From positions 186,001 to 250,000 of the forward strand of contig NZ_FOVD01000004.1 of NCBI RefSeq assembly GCF_900115055.1: a stretch of 64,000 bases of DNA, read 5' to 3'. Position numbers and translations under genes: made by a program. This document shows positions 37,224 through 46,362 of this stretch, piece after piece; the stretch's first letter is position 1; every line of letters starts with the position of its first letter. The notes under the pieces were generated by a model that was given only the letters and a program-made list of their open reading frames with translations, searched no databases and was not told the DNA's origin. Source of the stretch: Chryseobacterium oleae. GTDB lineage: Bacteria; Bacteroidota; Bacteroidia; Flavobacteriales; Weeksellaceae.

Positions 37224-37661
37224 TTATATTTTCGTTCTTTTCAGTTCAATCACATTATTCCCTTGTTCAAGGTGTATGCTATCTCCTTTTACTCTTGCAG
37301 TCATATCATCTTTCTGATAGATGGCTTCACCATTCTTAATTTCAGATTTAGGAAGAGTGAATGTTTTTTTGTTGCTTGTAATTGCTACTGTACTTTCCTT
37401 AGGATCATTTTTGAAAACTACTTTTACCAATGTTCCATCTGTAGCCTTGTAAACGAAATCTGTTTTTTCTATCTTCTGGCCGTTCACTTCAATGGTGGAA
37501 GAACTTTGGGTTACGGAATCTATTTTTCCGTTATTATCCGTGACCACAGTTGTAGAACTATCCATTTTGATCACGTTTTTGTTTCCGCTTTCACTTGATT
37601 TTTTACAGCTGATTACGGTCATTGCAAGTATAGCATTCAGTACTATGAGGCTTTTTTTCAT
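37224..37661 (-). CDS. Small lipoprotein of unknown function
   Basis: From this start the protein has 145 residues with the lipoprotein signal MKKSLIVLNAILAMTVISC, lipid-bearing cysteine at residue 19. The mature part is Ser/Lys-rich, then short strands (TTVVTDNNGKIDSVTQSSST, EKTDFVYKATDGTLVKVVF) ending in basic residues. I recognise no family; it is probably a periplasmic or outer-membrane lipoprotein. The frame is open 19 codons upstream, but the signal peptide sets the start. It is divergent from the beta-galactosidase gene. Confidence 0.6.
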   Translation of the reverse strand: MKKSLIVLNAILAMTVISCKKSSESGNKNVIKMDSSTTVVTDNNGKIDSVTQSSSTIEVNGQKIEKTDFVYKATDGTLVKVVFKNDPKESTVAITSNKKTFTLPKSEIKNGEAIYQKDDMTARVKGDSIHLEQGNNVIELKRTKI

Positions 37662-37726
37662 GATTTTTAAAGTTTGAGATTTTACTTGAATTTTATTCTT
37701 TAATTTTACAAAAATCATGCTATAAT

Positions 37727-39586
37727 ATGAAATCTTTTTGTCATTATTTATACATAACTATTTTCTTTTTTACGGTTAATTTAATAGACTCTCAGAAAAG
37801 AAATTTCGACATTAAGGATGGCCATTTTTTGTTGGATGGAAAACCTTTTACCATCTATTCAGGGGAGATGCATTATCCCCGGGTTCCGTCAGAATATTGG
37901 AAACACCGGTTACAAATGATGAAAGCAATGGGCCTGAATACCGTTACTACATATGTTTTTTGGAATTATCACGAAGAATCACCTGGAAAATGGAACTTTT
38001 CAGGTGAAAAAGATTTAAGCAAATTTATTAAAACAGCACAGGAAGTAGGTTTATATGTAATTATCCGTCCGGGACCCTATGTTTGTGCGGAATGGGAATT
38101 TGGGGGGTACCCCTGGTGGCTGCAGAAAGATAAAAGTTTGGAAATAAGAACGGATAATAAAGCTTTTCTTAAACAGTGCGAAAATTATATTAATGAATTG
38201 GCAGGACAGATTATTCCCCTCCAGATCAATAATGGCGGGCCGGTTATTATGGTTCAGGCTGAAAATGAATTTGGATCTTATGTCGCTCAGCGGAAAGATA
38301 TTTCACTGGAGCAGCACAGAACATACAGTTATAAAATAAAAGATTTGTTATTGAAATCAGGTCTGTCCGTTCCTTTTTTTACCTCAGATGGGAGCTCGCT
38401 GTTTAAAGGAGGTTCTATTGAAGGTGCTTTGCCTACAGCAAATGGAGAGAGTGATATAGAAGTCCTGAAAAAAGTGGTAGATGAATATCATGGAGGTAAA
38501 GGTCCGTACATGGTAGCAGAATACTATCCGGGCTGGCTTGATCACTGGGCTGAGCCTTTTCCCAGAGTTTCCGTGGAAGAAGTGGTGAAACAATCAGAAT
38601 TGTATATCAGTAATAACGTTTCTTTCAACTATTACATGGTTCATGGAGGTACAAATTTTGGTTTTACCAGTGGGGCGAATTACGATAAAGATCATGATAT
38701 CCAGCCGGATATGACAAGCTATGATTATGATGCACCGATCACGGAAGCAGGCTGGGCAAGTCCGAAATACAATGCCCTGAGAGCTGTGTTTCAGAAAATA
38801 AATAAGGAAAACCTTCCGGAAGTTCCGAAGACACCCAATGTTATCACCTTTAAAAATGTAAAATTTTCCAAAACGCTTGCTTTATTTGATATGATAAAAA
38901 AGCAAAATTCAGTCAAGGCAGATCGACCCCTTAGCTTTGAAGATCTTGGCATTGGGCACGGCTATGTTCTTTACCGGAGAAAATTTGAAAAAGATGAAAA
39001 GGGAAAGCTTGAAATAAAAGGTTTAAGAGATTACGCTAACATTTATGTAAACGGAATTTGGAAAGGAGAACTCAACCGCTATTATAAAAAGTATGATCTT
39101 GAAATTGACCTTAAGTCTGGGGATGTCCTGGATATCCTTGTAGAAAATATGGGAAGGATTAATTATGGTGCACAAATAGTTCAGAACCTCAAAGGCATCA
39201 TAAGCCCGGTAACGATCGGCGAGAACGAGATGGTCAGTCATTGGGAGATGTTTGTCTTACCATTTGATAAAATCCCAGGTATTACGACGCAATCAAAATT
39301 TATAGCCGCGAAAACGCCCGTTATCAAGGAAGCTCATTTCAATCTTAATGAAACCGGAGACACTTTTCTTGATATGAGAAACTTCGGAAAAGGAATCGTT
39401 TTTGTGAACGGAAAAAATATAGGACGATACTGGAGTAAAGTAGGGCCGCAGTTGACGCTTTATGTTCCCGGAGTATGGTTGAAGAAAGGAAAAAATACCA
39501 TTCAGGTTTTTGAACAGATCAATGATAAGGATATTCAGGAAATAAGCAGCATTGATACGCCTATTCTTGATCAGCTGGTAAAATAG
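37727..39586 (+). CDS. Beta-galactosidase, glycoside hydrolase family 35
   Basis: Releases terminal beta-linked galactose from glycans. The 619-residue protein has a hydrophobic N-terminal signal (YLYITIFFFTVNLIDSQ), the family start FLLDGKPFTIYSGEMHYPRV, RPGPYVCAEWEFGGYPWWL at residues 114-132, the catalytic acid in VQAENEFGSY (about E181) and the likely nucleophile in MVAEYYPGWLDHWAEPF (about E265). Beta-sandwich domains follow, including FVNGKNIGRYWSKVGPQ near residue 565. It is a single gene with its own terminator, so a substrate beyond galactosides cannot be inferred from neighbours. Confidence 0.92.
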   Translation: MKSFCHYLYITIFFFTVNLIDSQKRNFDIKDGHFLLDGKPFTIYSGEMHYPRVPSEYWKHRLQMMKAMGLNTVTTYVFWNYHEESPGKWNFSGEKDLSKFIKTAQEVGLYVIIRPGPYVCAEWEFGGYPWWLQKDKSLEIRTDNKAFLKQCENYINELAGQIIPLQINNGGPVIMVQAENEFGSYVAQRKDISLEQHRTYSYKIKDLLLKSGLSVPFFTSDGSSLFKGGSIEGALPTANGESDIEVLKKVVDEYHGGKGPYMVAEYYPGWLDHWAEPFPRVSVEEVVKQSELYISNNVSFNYYMVHGGTNFGFTSGANYDKDHDIQPDMTSYDYDAPITEAGWASPKYNALRAVFQKINKENLPEVPKTPNVITFKNVKFSKTLALFDMIKKQNSVKADRPLSFEDLGIGHGYVLYRRKFEKDEKGKLEIKGLRDYANIYVNGIWKGELNRYYKKYDLEIDLKSGDVLDILVENMGRINYGAQIVQNLKGIISPVTIGENEMVSHWEMFVLPFDKIPGITTQSKFIAAKTPVIKEAHFNLNETGDTFLDMRNFGKGIVFVNGKNIGRYWSKVGPQLTLYVPGVWLKKGKNTIQVFEQINDKDIQEISSIDTPILDQLVK

Positions 39587-39616
39587 GTTTTTATTCTGAC
39601 TGCGACTCAGCATACA

Positions 39617-39645
39617 CGTCCCTGTTTTTCAGGGACGTTTTTATT
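39617..39645 (+). terminator. Terminator of the GH35 gene
   Basis: CGTCCCTG pairs with CAGGGACG around five T, followed by a T-rich tail. Confidence 0.85.
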
Positions 39646-39772
39646 TTGCGGTTGAAACAGGATAAGTTTGAAACTATTATTAATTATTTAGAATTGATGG
39701 TTAAAATCTAAAAAAAATGTTAAATTTAATGATAATAAAAAGTAAACCAATAACCCTGAACTCAAGTCTCAA

Positions 39773-39821
39773 AATTACACAAAGGTGTAATTGATTCCGC
39801 CTTGTTTTCTTACGAAATTTG
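39773..39821 (+). promoter_or_regulatory. Inverted-repeat operator and -7-like box before the response regulator gene
   Basis: AATTACAC, AAAG, GTGTAATT at 39773-39792 is a perfect inverted repeat with a four-base spacer, extended to GTGTAATTGA at 39785-39794. After 19 bases comes GAAATTTG (39814-39821), one step from the -7 consensus. The same arrangement lies at 42758-42806 before the protease gene. The position upstream of the -7 box fits an activator site. Confidence 0.6.
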
Positions 39822-39838
39822 TCTTAAACAAAAAAACA

Positions 39839-40471
39839 ATGAGCATTTCCATCGCCATAGTAGAAGACGAAAAGAACTACAACAATGCGTTGAAGAAAGT
39901 CATCAATTACCAGGATGATATGAAGGTGGCCGCCCAGTTCTTCGACGGGAATGACGCCCTGAAAAATCTCCCAGATATTTCTCCGGATGTAGTGATGATG
40001 GATATTCAGCTACAGGACATGCTGGGGATTGAAATCATTGAAAAACTCAGAAGAAAAATGCCGGAAACACAGTTTATTATGTGTACCAGTTTTGAAGACG
40101 ATGAAAAAATCTTCAATTCTTTAAAAGCCGGTGCTATGGGCTATCTCATCAAAGGAGAAAGTATGGATAAAATCTTATCCTCTATCCGGGATGTCTATAA
40201 CGGTGGTGCACCTATGAGCCTCTCTATTGCCCGAAGAGTTTTGAGCCACTTCGAAAAAAAACTTCCCGAAACCAAAGATTTTGACGATCTCACTGAACGC
40301 GAAAAAGAAATTCTTGAACTTCTTTCACAGGGACTTTTGTATAAGGAAATTGCCGACCAAAAGTTCATCAGCATTGATACCGTAAAAAAACACGTAGGAA
40401 ACATTTACCGAAAGCTGCATGTCAGTAATAAGGTAGAGGCAATCAATAAATTTAACCATTTTAAAAACTAA
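39839..40471 (+). CDS. NarL/LuxR-type response regulator
   Basis: A 210-residue two-component regulator. The receiver domain has the acidic pocket VEDE at residues 8-11, phosphoacceptor D55 in VVMMDIQLQD, T/S in CTSFEDDE and the lysine of YLIKGES. The LuxR-type helix-turn-helix is LTEREKEILELLSQGLLYKEIADQKFISIDTVKKHVGNIYRKL at residues 145-187. The frame is open 16 codons upstream, but MSISIAIVEDE is the proper beginning. It is the first gene of an operon that ends with a HisKA_3-type kinase, its likely partner, with two unusual genes between. Confidence 0.9.
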   Translation: MSISIAIVEDEKNYNNALKKVINYQDDMKVAAQFFDGNDALKNLPDISPDVVMMDIQLQDMLGIEIIEKLRRKMPETQFIMCTSFEDDEKIFNSLKAGAMGYLIKGESMDKILSSIRDVYNGGAPMSLSIARRVLSHFEKKLPETKDFDDLTEREKEILELLSQGLLYKEIADQKFISIDTVKKHVGNIYRKLHVSNKVEAINKFNHFKN

Positions 40472-40476
40472 GAATT

Positions 40477-41346
40477 ATGAAACCAAATGAAAGACTAGAA
40501 AGAACATTAGCATTTATTAAGGAAGGATTAGATTATGATTTGTTAAATACTGATGATTTAGACGTAATTAACAAAGCCTTAATTTCAGACAAAGAAGAGA
40601 CTGTAAACCTTTGGGCTAATAATAAACTTCACGGTTTAGAGAAGAAACAGCCCCCTAAATTACCAGAAATAATCTTTTCGGATGATTTAGAATTACATTA
40701 CACTGCTTATGATGGAAGTACAACAAGAATAGATCCGGGTGATGCTAATAATTTTATATTAGAATTTAAAACAGGAGTTAGCCCTATCTTAAACAGACCT
40801 CTTAGAGTTAAAAGTGAAATCATTATTAAATTGTTTGAAGATAACTTAATGTTAAAAGGAAAAAAAACAATTGATATTTATCTAACCCAGAATGGTAATA
40901 ACGTTGTATTTTACATTAAACAAGGTGGACAAATTTTTCAAATTAATGACATGCATGAAATTAATGAAATTTCAGCAGATTTGATAGATTACAATAATCA
41001 ATTTAATAATGATTTTGGTTCCAAAGCCGATATTTATGTTCATGATCTTTCAGGTGGGAATATATCAAGAAATACAAGAAAATTTGAAATTGGATCAATA
41101 ATTTATGATGAATTAAAAGCTTCAAAAAAAGAACCGGATACTTCTTGTGTTCTTTTTTATCCGGCAATTTATACATTAGATGATGAAATAGAGCAAGATG
41201 TTGATGGACATTTAGTAAAAATGAAACATAAGAATTTAGTGACTTTTGTGATGGTCATTGGGGATTATTATATGTTTAATCTTGAAATAGTTTCACACAC
41301 AGCATTCTTTGATAGAAATGGTCTTTGCCCTCCTGGAAATTGCTAA
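40477..41346 (+). CDS. Unrecognised soluble protein between regulator and kinase
   Basis: A 289-residue protein with no signal peptide or membrane segment. I recognise no family. Residues 1-53 are helical and charged (NERLERTLAFIKEGLDYDLL), and the rest looks like strands with polar loops, including KTIDIYLTQNGNNVVFYIKQGGQIFQI and CVLFYPAIYTLDDEIEQD. It ends LCPPGNC. It starts five bases after the regulator gene and its stop directly abuts the next ATG, so it belongs to the operon. The DNA is more AT-rich than its neighbours. It may be a sensor accessory or the regulated component. Confidence 0.55.
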   Translation: MKPNERLERTLAFIKEGLDYDLLNTDDLDVINKALISDKEETVNLWANNKLHGLEKKQPPKLPEIIFSDDLELHYTAYDGSTTRIDPGDANNFILEFKTGVSPILNRPLRVKSEIIIKLFEDNLMLKGKKTIDIYLTQNGNNVVFYIKQGGQIFQINDMHEINEISADLIDYNNQFNNDFGSKADIYVHDLSGGNISRNTRKFEIGSIIYDELKASKKEPDTSCVLFYPAIYTLDDEIEQDVDGHLVKMKHKNLVTFVMVIGDYYMFNLEIVSHTAFFDRNGLCPPGNC

Positions 41347-41943
41347 ATGACTACTCTGGATATTATATATTACTTAATTATAGTAATAAATTTCGTTGTT
41401 TCCATAATCTTTGTAAGGTTATGGAAACAATTTTATTTCGTATATTTTTTTGTAATTATTGTCGCAGAGTTTTTAATACTCCTTTTCCCAAATGCACAAA
41501 AAATATATAATATTCTGGATATTTTTACTATAATTTTTTTGGGTTTTATTTTTCAGAAAGAAATTAAAAATAAAATTTGGCTAGCAATTATTTCTTTTTC
41601 AGCGATCTTATTATCTATATATTTTTTTTCAATAAGTAAAACGCTATATTCAATATATACAGGTGTAATTTGTTGTTTATACATGATCATTATTTCTTTA
41701 ACTTGGTTTTGTGAAAAAGTAATAAATGAGGAGAAAAACGGGTCATTATTGAAAGAACAATTATTTTGGATATCATCTTCACTACTGTTTTGGGCCGTAT
41801 TTTATTTGTTCAGAATGACACCGATGTATTGGATTCAATCTGAAGATAAAAATTTTTTAATTGTTCTGAAGTACATATTTCAGGTAGCTACAAATCTATC
41901 TTACATTTTGTTTTTAATAGGACTTTTAAGTAAAAGATTATGA
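41347..41943 (+). CDS. Multi-pass membrane protein upstream of the kinase
   Basis: A 198-residue integral membrane protein of about six hydrophobic segments (near 7-25, 28-48, 57-68, 78-95, 102-120, 137-152 and 172-195). No known family was recognised. Its start codon follows the previous stop without a gap, and its last bases overlap the kinase start by four (ATGA), so it is translationally coupled to the kinase. As the kinase itself has only one membrane segment and no input domain, this protein may be the membrane sensor of the pair. Very AT-rich DNA. Confidence 0.6.
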   Translation: MTTLDIIYYLIIVINFVVSIIFVRLWKQFYFVYFFVIIVAEFLILLFPNAQKIYNILDIFTIIFLGFIFQKEIKNKIWLAIISFSAILLSIYFFSISKTLYSIYTGVICCLYMIIISLTWFCEKVINEEKNGSLLKEQLFWISSSLLFWAVFYLFRMTPMYWIQSEDKNFLIVLKYIFQVATNLSYILFLIGLLSKRL

Positions 41944-42728
41944 AAGTTTTACCAATAGAAATTAAATTGACATATTTGATAGCATTACTGATTGTTACAT
42001 TCTTTGTTGGTTTTATTATTTTCGTTGTCCTCATGTACAAAAGAAAACAGTTGCTGTATCTCAAAGAACAACAACTTAAAGAAGCAGAATATCAAAACCA
42101 GCTCCTTCAAAAAGAGCTTGAAAAACAAAAGTCAATAGAACAAGAGCGGGAACGTATTTCCCATGACATGCATGACGATCTCGGAGCCGGCATTTCAGCC
42201 CTGAAACTTCAGGCGGAATTCCTCAAACAGAAGGCTGAAGATGGTGATCTGCAAAATGACATTGACGAACTTCTGAAAACCTCCGAAGAAATGAATCTGT
42301 CCATGCGGGAAATGCTTTGGAGTTTAAACTCAGGAAATGATACCCTAGGAAGCTTTATAGATTATGCTGTTCAATACGCGGATAACTTCCTGAAAAAAAC
42401 GAAAATCAAATTATGGTCAGAAAGTGTAGACATTATTTCTGATACCCCAATTTCCACAGAGCTCAGACGGAATATGTTTTTATGTTTAAAAGAATCTCTG
42501 AATAACGCTTACAAACATAGCCGGGCAAATACACTGAAGCTTTCTTTCTCACAGGCGAAAAATGTCTTTTCCATGAAAATTTCAGATGACGGTACAGGAA
42601 TTCCTGAAGCACATTCGGAAGGAAATGGATTAAGAAATATGAAACGAAGAATGCAGGAGCAAAACGGAGAATGCCAGATTTTAAAAAACGGGCCCGGAAC
42701 TCAGATACTTTTTAGAGTTACCATATAA
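41940..42728 (+). CDS. Sensor histidine kinase, HisKA_3 type
   Basis: A 262-residue kinase. One membrane segment (residues 11-33) is followed by a coiled coil (KEQQLKEAEYQNQLLQKELEKQ), the dimerisation block ERERISHDMHDDLGAGISALKLQ with the likely phosphohistidine H78, and an ATPase domain with CLKESLNNAYKHSRANTLKLSF (N box), SDDGTGIP (G1) and GNGLRNMKRRM (G2). There is no extracytoplasmic sensing domain, which points to input from the coupled membrane protein. It should phosphorylate the NarL-type regulator at the start of this operon. Confidence 0.88.
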   Translation: MKVLPIEIKLTYLIALLIVTFFVGFIIFVVLMYKRKQLLYLKEQQLKEAEYQNQLLQKELEKQKSIEQERERISHDMHDDLGAGISALKLQAEFLKQKAEDGDLQNDIDELLKTSEEMNLSMREMLWSLNSGNDTLGSFIDYAVQYADNFLKKTKIKLWSESVDIISDTPISTELRRNMFLCLKESLNNAYKHSRANTLKLSFSQAKNVFSMKISDDGTGIPEAHSEGNGLRNMKRRMQEQNGECQILKNGPGTQILFRVTI

Positions 42729-42757
42729 ATATTGCATAGAGGTCTATTACTTATTCT

Positions 42758-42806
42758 AATCACCCTTTTGTGTAATTGACATGAGAAATTTTTAACCTGA
42801 ACTTTA
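42758..42806 (+). promoter_or_regulatory. Operator copy and -7-like box before the serine protease gene
   Basis: AATCACCC, TTTT, GTGTAATT at 42758-42777 is an imperfect inverted repeat whose right half, GTGTAATTGA at 42770-42779, is identical to that at 39785-39794. After 19 bases comes GAACTTTA (42799-42806), in place of GAAATTTG in the other promoter. The shared layout marks both as targets of one regulator. Confidence 0.55.
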
Positions 42807-42827
42807 CTGAAATAAAAACTAATTACA

Positions 42828-43682
42828 ATGGATAATAATTTTTTTTCAGTATCAAATACAGGTGAGCTGGCAGAGTTTGAAAACAAAACTTTACCATCGC
42901 CCTTTGTTCAGGTTGAAGGACTTGATAAAAACACCCTGGAAGAAGTTCAGGGATTTAAATTACGAAATGCAGACTGGCTTGAAGCTCTATCAGATGATAT
43001 TGTGAATCTTCCGCACATTGATTCGTTCCTGCCGGAAAGTACTTGTGGCAACGATGACAGGGTAATGGTCAACCCTCAGAATATACCGTATAGATACATA
43101 TGCAGTCTGATTATTACGGCAAGCAATGGAGGACAATACATCGGTACCGGTTTTTTTATTAACAAAAGATGTATCATTACGAGTGGCCACTGCGTTTTTA
43201 TAAAAAATGCTGGAGGCTGGGTTCGGTCAGTTCAGGTTATTCCCGGTCGCGACGGAGGAAATGCACCGTTTGGATCACAGATCAGTACGAATTTCAGAAG
43301 TATGGAAGAATTTATCCGGAATGAAAATTCGGATTTTGATCATGGGGCTATTATTCTTCCGGATAATACACTTTTTAACAGAGTAGGTGGCTATTTTGGT
43401 TATTCCGAATTGAAAACTTCTACTCTTCTAAATAATTCTGGATATCCAAAAGATAAACCAAGAGGAACCCAATGGTTTAATGCAGGTATGCCCACTAATG
43501 TGACAGATTACAAACTTGAATACATGATAGACACAGAAGGAGGACAAAGCGGGAGCCCTGTTTATGTAAACGCTCCGGTGCGTTCCGTAGTAGGGGTTCA
43601 CGGGTATGGAGGCTGTCCCAATAAGGCTGTAAGAGTACGAGATTACTTTTTTCAAAGATGGGCTGAATGGGCGAGACTATAA
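42828..43682 (+). CDS. Trypsin-fold serine protease, V8/glutamyl-endopeptidase-like
   Basis: A 284-residue serine protease. The triad is visible: H121 in IITSGHCVF, D171 in NSDFDHGAI and S241 in TEGGQSGSPVYV, a spacing typical of V8-like enzymes. The oxyanion motif GGQSGSP and the C-terminal VVGVHGYGGCPNKAVRV support this. There is no signal peptide; the first 85 residues are acidic and may be a pro-region or a recruitment segment. The gene follows the histidine kinase by 99 bases that hold a copy of the operator seen before the regulator gene. A membrane protein with a pYEATS-like domain follows. Confidence 0.85.
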   Translation: MDNNFFSVSNTGELAEFENKTLPSPFVQVEGLDKNTLEEVQGFKLRNADWLEALSDDIVNLPHIDSFLPESTCGNDDRVMVNPQNIPYRYICSLIITASNGGQYIGTGFFINKRCIITSGHCVFIKNAGGWVRSVQVIPGRDGGNAPFGSQISTNFRSMEEFIRNENSDFDHGAIILPDNTLFNRVGGYFGYSELKTSTLLNNSGYPKDKPRGTQWFNAGMPTNVTDYKLEYMIDTEGGQSGSPVYVNAPVRSVVGVHGYGGCPNKAVRVRDYFFQRWAEWARL

Positions 43683-43756
43683 TCATGCGCTGATTGTATA
43701 TGAAACTTATTTAAAAGGAAATAAACTAATACCAATAACCATAAAAACTAATAACC

Positions 43757-44794
43757 ATGTCATTGTATTATATCGCGATCATTATGGCTGCAACAGGTGT
43801 TTTTGGAGGAATTGTGAATTACTTCTCAGATGCCAATGCTCAAAAAGAACCTGAAAGTACTACTGTAACCAAGTTACGACACTGGGGAATCTGTATCCTT
43901 TTTGGAATAGCAGCGACTGTCCTGGTTCCCTTATTTCTGAAATTTGCAGACAGCAAATTATTGCAGGAAATCTATATTCCGAAAAAGACAGATTCAGGTG
44001 ATAAGAAATCATCAGGAACGGCCACTGCTAAAACCGCAAATTACAGTTTGGTAAAGGCTGATTCCTTACAAACTACGCCATCAGGTACTGGTACAAATGC
44101 ATCAACTCAAACCGATCCTAAAGAGCCAAAACCAGAAGAAAAAGCAACAGATTATCTGATCTGGACAGCATATTGCCTGCTTGCTGCGTGTGCCGGAATG
44201 AGGTTTATAGATCTGCTGATGTCAAAAATTATCAGTAAAGAAGCTATGAATCAGAAAAATACTGAGATACAGGAACTGAGTAAAGAAATTGAAGGCAAGG
44301 AAAAAGAAATGATAACCTCTCTGAATAATTATAAAATAAGTGAATCTATTCAGCTTAAAGATGCCGTGGAAAGGAGTAGCCTGGCTGAGAATGGAATCAA
44401 TGCACCGGATCAAAGCACATTATTACTCTCATGGCTGCCACCGATTACTCATTCCAATGATCCGCAGAAAGGAAGGTTCGGAGGAAGGAGCAGTGCCAAT
44501 GGTAAAACGCTTACCGCAGATTATAGCCAGTCCGATCTTCCAGGTGTTCTCAATCTCACCATCAAGGTGTCTTCTGCAGAAGGGGATTTAAACAGCGGTG
44601 TTTATTTATTTCTACATAATTCTTTTGCTAAATCCATCATTCATCTTGACGGAAATGGGAAGAAAGAAGTAGAATATAAAATTCCTGCCTATGGAGCATT
44701 TACTATAGGCGCAATTACTGATAATGGAAATACCCATTTAGAGCTTGATCTTGAAAGATTAGAGAATTTCCCGAAAGATTTTAGAAACAGATAA
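43757..44794 (+). CDS. Membrane-anchored protein with probable prokaryotic YEATS domain
   Basis: A 345-residue protein with hydrophobic segments at residues 3-23, 43-62 and 133-155, a polar Ser/Thr/Lys/Pro-rich loop at 75-130, a coiled coil at 160-205 and a C-terminal beta domain from about 260. That domain has GVYLFLHNSFAKSIIHL and IPAYGAFTIGAITDNGNTHLELDLERLENFPKDFRNR, a pattern that I recognise as the prokaryotic YEATS (pYEATS) type, seen in proteins with helices next to the domain and linked to conflict or stress systems. It lies 74 bases after the protease gene without a terminator between, so the two are probably co-transcribed. Ligand and function are unknown. Confidence 0.65.
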   Translation: MSLYYIAIIMAATGVFGGIVNYFSDANAQKEPESTTVTKLRHWGICILFGIAATVLVPLFLKFADSKLLQEIYIPKKTDSGDKKSSGTATAKTANYSLVKADSLQTTPSGTGTNASTQTDPKEPKPEEKATDYLIWTAYCLLAACAGMRFIDLLMSKIISKEAMNQKNTEIQELSKEIEGKEKEMITSLNNYKISESIQLKDAVERSSLAENGINAPDQSTLLLSWLPPITHSNDPQKGRFGGRSSANGKTLTADYSQSDLPGVLNLTIKVSSAEGDLNSGVYLFLHNSFAKSIIHLDGNGKKEVEYKIPAYGAFTIGAITDNGNTHLELDLERLENFPKDFRNR

Positions 44795-44829
44795 GATTAA
44801 AAGAAATTAATGCCAAATTTTTAATACCC

Positions 44830-44860
44830 ATTCTCCAATCAATAAGGTTGGAGAATTTTT
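44830..44860 (+). terminator. Terminator of the protease-pYEATS operon
   Basis: ATTCTCCAA pairs with TTGGAGAAT, followed by a short T-run, about 35 bases after the stop codon. Confidence 0.75.
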
Positions 44861-44914
44861 GAATGATTACCAAATATTAAAGCCCTGTTTTTTTCATCAG
44901 GTTAGTTTTTTCAT

Positions 44915-44922
44915 TAAATTTG
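44915..44922 (+). promoter_or_regulatory. -7 element of the enolase gene
   Basis: TAAATTTG matches TAnnTTTG. Transcription would start near 44929, giving a leader of about 58 bases. No TTG at the usual distance; only T-rich DNA there. Confidence 0.5.
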
Positions 44923-44935
44923 TGATCAAGTATAA

Positions 44936-46279
<1,344 letters not shown>

Positions 46280-46294
46280 TTGAATTTATAAATA

Positions 46295-46329
46295 ACGGCA
46301 AGCGATAATTTTTGTTTGCCGTATTTTGT
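46295..46329 (+). terminator. Weak terminator-like hairpin after enolase
   Basis: ACGGCAA pairs with TTGCCGT around a 14-base loop, followed by ATTTTG. The weak tail leaves room for read-through into citrate synthase. Confidence 0.45.
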
Positions 46330-46362
46330 AATAAGTAGTATATTTAGAAAAAAAATAAATAA

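Noticed and set aside
37200..37598. 132-codon hydrophobic open frame opposite the small lipoprotein
   Set aside because: It runs through the terminator and the antisense of a gene with a clear lipoprotein signal; its hydrophobicity comes from T-rich DNA.
39839..42728. LytTR or hybrid two-component system for gliding or competence
   Set aside because: The regulator has a LuxR-type helix-turn-helix, not LytTR, and the kinase has no receiver domain.
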